Assembly (NCBI GenBank): GCA_037178675.1
Contig: JAYMGJ010000389.1
Span: forward strand, 1 to 27,821
From: Scleroderma bovista
Lineage: Eukaryota > Basidiomycota > Agaricomycetes > Boletales > Sclerodermataceae
Direction of reading: 5' to 3'
DNA: 27,821 nt
Below, piece by piece: positions 18,673 to 27,306 of this stretch. Under the pieces are notes generated by a model that was not told the origin of the DNA, made no database searches, and saw only the letters and a program-made list of their open reading frames with translations. Made by a program: the position numbers and the translations under genes. Every line of letters starts with the position of its first letter. The first letter of the stretch is position 1.

Positions 18673-20000
18673 AACAGTGCTCTAGAACCCTTCTTAGGAG
18701 CCCTAATAGAGTACAGAACCTTCCCCTTACTGCTCAAGGGAAGACTGCACTTTGGGAGCACCAAATTTCGCGTTTTTTTGCTCTACAGAAGCTCAATCTA
18801 AGGGATTTGTGACACTCTGTGACCAGCTGTGACTCTACTTGTCATTCCAGGCCCCCTGACACTGCTCTTCTGGTCGGATCAATTCTTTTATTATCCCCCA
18901 GCCACTCCCATCAGTGGCACTGCTTCAGAAGCTCATCTCCAGATCTAAAGTTCAATCAATCATAGGTTGTGCTTCCCTTCTGTCTGAGTCACACAGAGTC
19001 ACTCTGGCTCACTCTGACTCACTCTGCTGCGCATTATTCATCCCCTCTTGGCATTACTAATCCCCATTACTCCCCTTACCAATCACTTACCAATCATCCT
19101 TCAAATCATGCTTATCATGCTGCTTATCAATTCATGACTCATGCCCCTATGATTCATATGCATTATGTCATCGCATATGCTCATTTAGCTTCAATCTACT
19201 CATCCCATGCTTTCCCCCCCTCTCTTTTGGGCCCCATGCAATGATTTTTCCATATTCTTGGTTGTGCACCCCTTTTTACCTATGTTTTTGCTCTTTCCCT
19301 TGGCTCAGCAGCTTGTTCAGGCTCTCCCCATTGATGACTCAGCATGATTACACTGCTTATCAATCGCTTACCAATTTCTTACCAATCTCTTACCAAGCAC
19401 TTAGTCATTTGTGCTTACAGGGCCACAGCCCCTCCTGTATATAAAGCAGCAGCCAAAGGCTGCAAGGAAGTGTCTGCTTCCCCCTCAATAAAGTGACCAC
19501 ATTCACTCTCCCTCACTGTCTATAAGCTCCCTCTCTGTCTTTGGACTTGTAGGTCACCCAGTGCTGGCCTAAAGCTCCACTATTGTTGTTTGTCAGATAT
19601 ATCTTGTATCTGATCAGTTCTCTAGGCTCAAGCGCAGTCTAGCTCATCCATCCACTCTATCCCATCACTGTCCATCGCATTCTTGAAGCAGGAACTGTCC
19701 CCTTGCTTCCCTGTTGTCCCATCACTGCTGTTACACCCCTGTTGACAATCTATCATCGCTCTTCAATCCCAGGACTCTTCCTAACCACTGTGGTAGGCTG
19801 AAGAGGAGTCAATACCATCCCCAGTCGCATCTATTCCCCATCAGAAGCCCTTCCCTTCCCTCCTGCATCCTGCCTGAAGGTGTGCAGCACCTTCCCCTGT
19901 GGAGATTAAATACCAGAACCGCAAAGGAAGACCACCACTTGCATATTGCTGTCATTTGGTGTTGGTTGTTGGTTGTTCTGACCTCTTCCCTCACTTAGGC
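18595..20000 (+). repeat. 1.4-kb long direct repeat, copy A1 (LTR-like)
   Basis: This segment is nearly the same as 25793-27195 in the same orientation, differing by a few percent by eye. Indels include an extra TTACCAATCAC-like unit near 19080. The shared part starts CCCTCTATCATTC and ends CCCTCACTTAGGC in both copies. An LTR proper could start at TGTGACACTC (18808), which would make 18595-18807 the end of the internal region of a tandem neighbour. LTR hallmarks are the TATATAAAG box (19438-19446) and AATAAA (19487-19492). The open frames in it are not convincing genes. Confidence 0.85.
19438..19492 (+). promoter_or_regulatory. TATA box plus polyadenylation signal of A1
   Basis: TATATAAAG at 19438 is followed 49 bp later by AATAAA at 19487, with a small GCAGCC-AAA-GGCTGC hairpin between them. 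This is the compact U3-R signal set of many LTRs, and it is conserved in A2. Confidence 0.65.
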
Positions 20001-20026
20001 CATCAGCAACATGACAATTTGTCTGA
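20001..20026 (+). repeat. left 26-bp terminal inverted repeat
   Basis: A perfect inverted match to 25765-25790. It begins immediately after the last base of repeat A1. Confidence 0.9.
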
Positions 20027-20049
20027 ACTGACTTACAGTGTCTGAGGTG

Positions 20050-20940
20050 TCTGGAATCAGATAGTTCAGATGGATAAGTCAGATCAGCCAGTCAGACCAT
20101 TTCAGACCATCAGCACAAGGTGGTGTCTGAAATCAGACAGCCAGACAGCCAGACCTTCAGGCTTTCAGACATGTCAGCTGATAAGACCTCTAGCTGGACA
20201 GGAAATAAGACATATAAGACCACTCAGTCAGATAGACCCTCAGGCTTTCAGACATCTCAGCTAGTAAGATCACTGGTTTCACAGGCCATAATACATTTCA
20301 GACATATAAGACCACTCAGTTAGGTGGACCCTCAGGCTTTCAGATATTTCAGCTAGTAAGATTACTAGTTTCACAGGCCATAATACATATCAGACATATC
20401 AGCTAATAAAACATCTAGCTGGACAGGAAATAAGACATATAAGACCATCAGTTAGCCAGACACTCAGTCAATGATTCTTTTAAAACCACTCAGTCAGGTC
20501 AACTTTCAGATCATCAGACATATCAGTCAATAAGGCTACTAGCTACACAGGAAATAAGACATACAAGACCAGCAGCTAACCAGGTGAAGTTCAGCTCAGC
20601 AAATTCTCAGATCCCAAGACCTTTAGGAAGGTCAGACTGCCAGTTTGTCAGAAAATCATGTATGCAGAAACCTCAGACACTCAGACACTCAGAATATCAG
20701 AATATCAGAGGTTTTAGCTCAGCATATTGTCAGGCCCCCAGATCTTCAGACCAGGTCAGACTACCACCTTTTCAGAAGATCATGTGTGCAGAAATCTCAC
20801 CACCCAGACACTCAGACACTCAGTATATCAGAAATTTCAGAGATTTCAGCTTAGCATATCCTCAGATTGTCAGGAAATCAGTAAGTTCAGACACTTGGTT
20901 ACTCAGTAAATCAGAATATTAGAGGTTTCAGCTTAGCATA
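20050..20940. repeat. CAGAC-rich tandem arrays, left arm
   Basis: TCAGAC, TCAGATC and TCAGCTA phrases dominate. Two exact-length 92-bp units lie at 20211-20302 and 20303-20394 (each starting CATATAAGACCACTCAGT). A longer unit of about 120-135 bp recurs near 20589, 20711 and 20844 (each with a CAGCTYAGCA phrase). No reading frame is credible. Confidence 0.85.
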
Positions 20941-21119
20941 TGCTTAGATCTTCAGACTATCATATGTGCAATAGATTTGATTATCAGCCAATCAAATATT
21001 TATATTAGACAGACTTATAATGGGTAGCAAAATCAATTACACTAGTACATTGAATGTAATTATTATTATATCACTACTATCAAATTAATACATTGCCACT
21101 ATTGAATTAATATTAGCTG
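20941..21119. other. AT-rich bridge
   Basis: AT-rich sequence joining the CAGAC arrays to the G/T-rich satellite. I see no gene or clear repeat in it. Confidence 0.5.
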
Positions 21120-21880
21120 GCAACAAATAGGGAGTGGTTGTGTCGTCAACGAGAACGATGGTGGTGGTGACCACATTGGTGATGCTGAGGGGGTTGGACA
21201 TGTCGTCGTCGTTGCTGGTGGTGGCCACATCATCAATGCAGGTTGGGGGTAGTCGCATTGTCGTCGACGGTGATAGGGTGGTGGTGTGGTGGTAGCCATG
21301 GCGTCGAGGCAGGTGGGGGTGGAGTGGTCGCATCGTCATCAACATTGGTGGGGTGTTGTCGCTGGTGTTGGCCACATCGACCACGCAGGTTGGGGGTGGT
21401 CGCGTCATTGTTGACCACATCGTCGTTGTCGTTGTCGGCAGTGGTGGGGTGGTGGCCACGTCATCGGTGTCGTCGTCGACACAGGTGGGGGTCATCGTCA
21501 TTGGACGACGGTGGGGGTGCTGGTGTTGTCATTGTTGCTGTCATCGTCAAAGTTGGTGGTGCTGGTGTGGTGCGACAGCGGTGGTGTGGTTATCGATGCT
21601 GGTGGTGGTGTGATCGTCGGTGATAAAGACTGTCGTGTCGTTTGTTAGTGTGGAGGCTCCATGGTGGTGGTACGTACCTGGTAGTGACGACGGCGATGGA
21701 GACGTTGTCGTCATCATCTTGGCTGCGTGATGTTGTTGCTGTTGTTGTTGTTGTCGGGGGTGGTGATTGTCGACGTTGGGCTGTCGTGGTCGTCAGTGTT
21801 GACGACTGATGGGGAACTGCGTACCTGATGTCGGCAACGCCATCGTTGTTGTCGTCATCATGGGTGGTGATGAAGAACTG
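21120..21880. repeat. G/T-rich satellite, left half of the second strand-switch block
   Basis: The top strand is GGTGGTGGTG, GTCGTCGTTG and GGTGGGGGTC-type sequence with irregular 20-60-bp repetition. It resembles 940-1500 in composition and word use, but is not a simple copy. The His/Thr/Pro- and Val-rich frames on both strands are compositional artefacts. Confidence 0.85.
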
Positions 21881-21890
21881 TAAGGGAGAG

Positions 21891-21968
21891 GGACTTGTGA
21901 GAATATTTGAAGTGTTGTGATTACAAATTTGATTGGTAATCACAACACTTCAAATATTCTCTAAGTCC
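21891..21968. repeat. perfect cruciform-forming inverted repeat at the strand-switch point
   Basis: 21900-21924 (AGAATATTTGAAGTG...) and 21936-21960 are perfect 25-bp complements separated by 11 bases. With one small bulge the arms extend outward to GGACTT (21891) and AAGTCC (21968). It lies exactly where the top strand changes from G/T-rich to C/A-rich. Confidence 0.93.
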
Positions 21969-22870
21969 CGCGTACTCTGCCATAACAAAACCAAGGTAAG
22001 TACTTACCACCCCGTCAACGCACTACTGACAACGGCTATCCCCAGCACGACGACCCTACCACCTGCATTGCCGAAGCGCCCACCACCAGCGACGACAATG
22101 ATCCCACCACCACTTGCGTTGTTGGTGCTGCACCAACAACGCAAGTGGTGGTAGCCTGGAGGTAAGTCTCTCGCATTCTCTGTTTCCGCACTGACACCAA
22201 CGACCCACGACGACGATGACGTGACGCAGATGGCCATTGCCATGGTGTCATGACGACAACGACCCACGACGACACGACAACGACGATGACGCATGACGCA
22301 TGACGCATGACGCGACGCACGACACGTCCACGCATGACAACGACGACGCCGTGATGCAGATGGCCAGTGCCACGGCGTCACAACAATGACAATGACGACG
22401 GCAACGGGCGACGTAGCACGACGACGTACGGCGCACGACACGATGACGATGGCAACGGACGACGTAGCACAACAACGTACGGTGCACGACACGACGACAA
22501 CGACAACGCATGACGCACGACGCACGACCCGACAACGACAACGACGGCACATCCACGCACGACAATGAACAGATGGCCAGTGCCACAACGACACGATGAC
22601 GACGGCGACACACGTACGGCGACAATGACAATGGCGTCGGGCGACGTGGCACAACAACCGACATGACGACGCACGACACGCGACGATGGCACGCTGACAC
22701 ATGACGCATGACACATGACGATGCACGACACACGATGCACGACGGTGACGGACGACGGACGACATGACAACGACACGACGACGAGACATGGCCACTGCCT
22801 GTTACGATGACCACTACCACCTTGACGCGGTCGCCACCACTACCCCACCACCGGCGTCGTCGATGCGACT
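21969..22870. repeat. C/A-rich, CpG-dense satellite, right half of the second strand-switch block
   Basis: The first part has CCACCACC-type sequence; from about 22200 it is dominated by CGACGACAA, GCATGACGCATGACGC and ACGACACG phrases. A unit of roughly 50 bp (GGCAACGGRCGACGTAGCAC...) is duplicated near 22400-22490. CG dinucleotides are very dense here. The long minus-strand frame (22004-22795) is Arg/Val/Cys/His low-complexity sequence and is not a gene. Confidence 0.85.
22106..22152. repeat. 23-bp-arm perfect palindrome
   Basis: 22106-22128 (ACCACCACTTGCGTTGTTGG...) and 22130-22152 are perfect reverse complements around the single base T at 22129. It is a near-ideal hairpin within the C/A-rich half. 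Confidence 0.93.
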
Positions 22871-22879
22871 CCACCTTGA

Positions 22880-23075
22880 CACATGATATTTATTCATTGT
22901 ACTGTAGTTTTGTATTGAATTGATATAAATTGAGTAACATTAACACTGAATGAATTAAGTACTCAAAAAATTTAGGTACAGGCAGTAAAGGTAGTAGTAT
23001 TGATGCTGCTGGTAGTACTACTGGAACAAGGTAACTGGCCAGTACTGTCCAGGGGAGGGTTAATTTGCTGATCTG
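22880..23075. repeat. AT-rich tail, second copy
   Basis: It contains the same ATTGTACTGTAGTTTTGTAT phrase and following order of motifs as 2160-2300, with an insertion of about 50 bp. It follows the second satellite block just as the first follows its block. Confidence 0.75.
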
Positions 23076-23218
23076 AGGGGAGAGAGAAAACTCACCAAAT
23101 GTATGGGGGTAGTGAAATGCATGGATAATCTGGGGTACAGGTTGTGGGACTAAATATCTCTGAACTCACAGCACCTGTCACTCATGCACTGGGGATTTCA
23201 AGACTCTCCAGCCATATA

Positions 23219-23374
23219 TAGTGCATTGAAAATGACAAATGATAGTTTTAAATTTTACCTTCACATTTTAGTACTCCCATTAAAATTTGAAACTACTGTT
23301 ATAATTCAAGTTTTAAGGATATTAAAATGTGAAAGTAAAATTGAAAATTATGATTTGTCATTTTCAATGCACTC
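23219..23374. mobile_element. 156-bp MITE-like element
   Basis: Long inverted arms (AGTGCATTGAAAATGACAAAT near 23220; the inverse ending at 23373) continue imperfectly for about 55-60 bp on each side, leaving a short loop. TA dinucleotides flank both ends (23217-23218 and 23375-23376), as for Tc1/mariner-type MITEs. It is AT-rich and has no coding capacity. Confidence 0.7.
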
Positions 23375-23376
23375 TA

Positions 23377-23729
23377 ATGGGCCTTAAGTCTTGCTTTCCA
23401 ATGGAAAGGACATATATAGCAGAGACCAATTCCCAGGCTGATCGGCATGAACAGGCTAGCCTGGGAATCCTATAGTACATACAGGCTTGGTGAGTACTAT
23501 ACATTGAGACAATGTGTGTGAACAGGTCTGATGAAATGATGAGAGCAGGTCAGCAAGAGGACAACAGAATAAACAACCAACCTACCTGATGAAATGATGG
23601 GAGCAGGTCAGAGAGAGGATTGGCACCTCCTGTACCACTGTTCACCAGATAAGTTGACATGTAAAAGATCTATAGTAACAACTGGCCACAACTGAATAAA
23701 TGCCTGGCTGGATGTCTGACTGGTCTGAC
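23377..23729. other. spacer before the 51-bp array
   Basis: No gene is seen. It has a duplicated CCTGATGAAATGATG-GAGCAGGTCAG-like phrase (near 23530 and 23590), so even this part is repetitive. Confidence 0.5.
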
Positions 23730-25640
23730 TGGTCTGGCTGTCTGGAAGTATCTGGGAAATGCAGATAGCAGACCAACTTACCAACTTTCTGTTGGACAGT
23801 GCCTGGACAGTGCAAAGAGCTGACCCACTTACCATCTGGCTGTCTGGAAGTGTCTGGATAGTGGAGAGACTTGACCAACTTGCCATCTGGCTGTCTGGAA
23901 GTGTCAGGACTGTCTAGAGGGCTGTCTCACTTATGATCTCCCTGTCTGGATATTCTGAACAACACTAACAGCTAACTAACTTATCAACTTTCTGTCTCAA
24001 AGTGCCTAGACAGTGCAAAGAACTGATCCACTTACCATCTGGCTGTCTGGGAGTGTCTGGACAGTGGAGAGAGCTCACTCGCTCACCATCTGACTGTCTG
24101 GAAGTGTCTGAGCAATGCAGACAGCTGACCAACTTACCAACTTTCTGTCTGGCAGTGCCTGGACAGTGCAAGGAGCTGACCCACTTACTATCTGTCTATC
24201 TGGAAGCATTTGGACAGTGCAGAGAGCTAAATGACTTGCCACCTGGGTGTCTGCAAGTGTCTAGTCTGAAGAGCTGGTCTATCTACTATCTACCTGTCTG
24301 TAAGTGTCTGGGCAATGGAAACAGCTGACTAACTTACCAACTTTCTGTCTGGAAGTGCCTGGGAAATGAAAACAGCTGACCAACTTACCAACTTTCTGTC
24401 TGGAAGTGTCTGGATAATGTAAAAAGCTGGCCCACTTACTGTCTATCTGTCTGGAAGTGTCTGGACAGTGGAGAAAACTGACTAACTTTCTATCTGACTG
24501 TCTGGAAGTGTCAGAACAGTTTAGAGGGCTGCCTCACTTGTGATCTACATGTCTGGAAATGTCTGAACAATGATAACAGCTGACCCACTTACCATCTGGC
24601 TGGCTGGAAGTGTCTAAACAGTGTAGAGAGCTGACTAACTTGCTATCTGGCTATCTGGAAGTGTCAGGATAGTCTAGAGGGGCTGTCTCACTTATGATTT
24701 GCCTATCTGGAAATGCCCGGACAATGCTAACAGCTGACCCACTTACCATCTTGCTGTCTGGGAGTGTCTAGATGGTGTAGAGAGCTGACTGAGTTGCCAT
24801 CTGGCTGCCTGGGGGTGTCTGGACAGTCTAGGGGGCTGTCTCACTTATGATCTCCCTGTCTGGAAATGTCTGGACAACACTAATAGCTAACTAACTTGCC
24901 AACTTTCTGTCTGGAAGTGCCTGGATACTCCACAGAGCTAACCCACTTACCACCTGGCTGTCTGGAAGTGCCTGGGAAATGGAAACAGCTGACCAACTTA
25001 CCAACTTTCTGTCTGGAAGTGTCTGGGTAGTGGAGAAAGCTGAATAACTTGCTATCTGGCTGTCTGGAAGTGTCAGGACAGTCCAGAGGGCTGTCTTACT
25101 TATGATATGCATGTCTGGAAATGTCTGGACAATGCTAACAGCTGACCCACTTACCATCTGACTGTCTGGGAGTGTCTGTACAGTGTAGAGGGCTGTCTCA
25201 CTTATGATCTGCCTGTCTGGAGATGGCTGGATAAGACTAACAGCTGACCCACTTACCATCTGAGTGTCTGGGAGTATCTGAACAGTGGAGTGAGCTGACT
25301 TACTTGCCATCTGCCTATCTGTGAGTGTCTGAAAAATGGAAAGAGCTGACTCACTTGCCACCTGGCTCTCTTGAAGTGTGTAGGAAATGCAGACAGCTGA
25401 TTAACTTATCAACTGTCTGTCTGGCAGTGCCTGACAGTGTAAAGAACTGACCCACTTACCATCTGTCTATCTGAAAGTGTCTGGATAATCTGGAGAGCTG
25501 GTCCACTTATCCACTGTATGACTGAGTGTATCTGGACATCCTAATGGCCTGGCTCACTTACCTTCTGCCTTTCTGGAAGTGTCTGGATAGTCTGGAAAGC
25601 TGACCCCCCGAGCCTCTGCCTGTGTCTGATTGTCTGAATG
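23730..25640. repeat. 51-bp minisatellite with GTCTGGAAGTGTCTGG core, right arm
   Basis: Roughly 35-38 diverged copies of a unit that reads, in outline, CTGTCTGGAAGTGTCTGG, ACAGTG(G/C)A(G/A)AGAGCTGAC, CCACTTACCATCTGG. Because 51 is a multiple of three, stretches stay open. On the minus strand 24891-25361 encodes nine 17-residue repeats of the form (M/L)(A/V)SxSAxSxxQxLPDxQ. Indels break this frame elsewhere, so I treat it as satellite DNA. The GTCTG core is the complement of the CAGAC core in the left arm. Confidence 0.85.
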
Positions 25641-25764
25641 TGTCTTAAATTACTGTAAGTACTTACTATCTAATCATCTGTTCAGCTGATAGTCTAGTGT
25701 GTCTGATTCCAGACACTTTCAGACATGCCAGACATTTCCAGACATGTCAGACACTTCCAGACAG

Positions 25765-25790
25765 TCAGACAAATTGTCATGTTGCTGATG
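25765..25790 (-). repeat. right 26-bp terminal inverted repeat
   Basis: A perfect inverted match to 20001-20026. Two bases (TA) separate it from the start of direct repeat A2. Just inside it (25700-25764) the motif orientation flips back to CAGAC, mirroring the GTCTG words just inside the left end. Confidence 0.9.
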
Positions 25791-25792
25791 TA

Positions 25793-27195
25793 CCCTCTAT
25801 CATTCATCTCGCTTCCCTGGACATGTTGAATCCGCTACTTGCGATTCTCTTCCCTGCTATCCCGCAACAAACACGAATGAAACAGTGCTCTAGAACCCTT
25901 CTTAGAAGTCCTAATAGAGTACAGAACCTTCCCCTTACTGCTCAAGGGAAGACTGCACTTTGGGAGCACCAAATTTCGCGTTTTTGCTCTACAGAAGCTC
26001 AATCCAAGGGATTTGTGACACTCTGTGACCAGCTGTGACTCTACTTGTCATTCCAGGCCCCCTGACACTGCTCTTCTGGTCGGATCAATTCTTTTATTAT
26101 CCCCCAGCCACTCCCATCAGTGGCACTGCTTCAGAAGCTCATCTCCAGATCTAAAGTTCAATAAATCATAGGTTGTGCTTCCCTTCTTTCTGAGTCACAC
26201 AGAGTCACTCTGGCTCACTCTGACTCACTCTGCTGCGCATTATTCATCCCCTCTTGGCATTACTAATCCCCATTACTCCCCTTACCAATCATCCTTCAAA
26301 TCATGCTTATCATGCTGCTTATCAATTCATGACTCATGCCCCTATGATTCATATGCATTATGTCATCGCATATGCTCATTTAGCTTCGATCTACTCATCC
26401 CATGCTTTCTCCCCCTCTCTTTTGGGCCCCATGCAATGATTTTTCCATATTCTTGGTTATACACCCCTTTTTACCTATGTTTTTGCTCTTTCCCTTGGCT
26501 CAGCAGCTTGTTCAGGCTCTCCCCATCGATGACTCAGCATGATTACACTGCTTATCAATCGCTTACCAATTTCTTACCAATCTCTTACCAAGCACCTAGT
26601 CATTTGTGCTTACAGGGCCACAGCCCCTCCTGTATATAAAGCAGCAGCCAAAGGCTGCAAGGAAGTGTCTGCTTCCCCCTCAATAAAGCGACCACATTCA
26701 CTCTCCCTCACTGTCTATAAGCTCTATCTCTGTCTTTGGACTTGTAGGTCACTCAGTGCTGGCCTAAAGCTCCTATATTGCTGTTTATCAGATATATCTT
26801 GTATCTGATCATTTCTCTAGGCTGAAGCGCAGTCTAGCATCACTGTCCACTCTATCCCATCACTGTCCATCGCATTCTTGAAGCAGGAACTGTCCCCTTG
26901 CTTCCCTGTTGTCCCATCACTGCTATTACCCCCCTGTCATCAATCTATCATCGCTCTTCAATCCCAGGACTCTTCCTAACCACTGTGGTAGGCTGAAGAG
27001 GAGTCAATACCATCCCCAGTCGCATATCATCCCCATCAGAAGCCCTTCCCTTCCCTCCTGCATCCTGCCTGAAGGCGTGCAGCACATCCCCCTGAGGAGA
27101 CTAAATACCAGAAACGCAAAGGAAGACCACCACTTGCATATTGCTGTCATTTGGTGTTGGTTGTTGGTTGTTCTGACCTCTTCCCTCACTTAGGC
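25793..27195 (+). repeat. 1.4-kb long direct repeat, copy A2 (LTR-like)
   Basis: The second copy of 18595-20000. The LTR-like part would start at TGTGACACTC (26014), with TATATAAAG at 26633-26641 and AATAAA at 26682-26687. It is followed within about 110 bp by a gag-like reading frame, the expected position for a 5' LTR. 25793-26013 matches sequence upstream of the first LTR-like part, which points to a head-to-tail retroelement array. Confidence 0.85.
26633..26687 (+). promoter_or_regulatory. TATA box plus polyadenylation signal of A2
   Basis: TATATAAAG at 26633 and AATAAA at 26682 have the same spacing as in A1. They would drive the downstream gag-like frame. Confidence 0.65.
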
Positions 27196-27306
27196 GCACA
27201 GCGATCATATCACAATTAGAGCTGGAGTGCATATTATGATCACACGATCACAATTAGGGCTCGAGGTTTATTTATTGCACTCCAGAGTTCAAGAGGCATT
27301 TCAACT

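Larger units (their letters stand above)
20001..25790. mobile_element. 5.8-kb non-coding foldback-type element with 26-bp terminal inverted repeats
   Basis: 20001-20026 (CATCAGCAACATG...GTCTGA) is the exact reverse complement of 25765-25790, and similarity continues inward to a GTGTCTGGAATCAGA-like phrase on each side. The element fills precisely the gap between direct repeats A1 and A2. From the left: CAGAC-motif arrays (to about 20940), an AT-rich bridge, a G/T-rich satellite, a cruciform (21891-21968), a C/A-rich satellite, an AT-rich tail, a MITE-like insert (23219-23374), and a 51-bp array with the inverse GTCTG motif (to about 25640). No transposase or other domain was found on either strand. 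I infer a non-autonomous DNA transposon of foldback type. Its superfamily is unknown, and no target duplication is visible. Confidence 0.65.

Noticed and set aside
22004..22795. 263-codon minus-strand open frame in the C/A-rich satellite
   Set aside because: Low-complexity Arg/Val/Cys/His sequence produced by CGACGACAA-type repeats, with equally long frames in other phases; no domain and no codon preference.
23730..25640. Regularly spaced repeats resembling a CRISPR array
   Set aside because: The units are continuous 51-bp minisatellite copies whose 'spacers' are themselves repeated, no cas genes are present, and the DNA is clearly eukaryotic.
19995..25797. Target-site duplication of the foldback element
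   Set aside because: Left flank ends TTAGGC and right flank begins TACCCTC, with no shared bases beyond chance; none is claimed.
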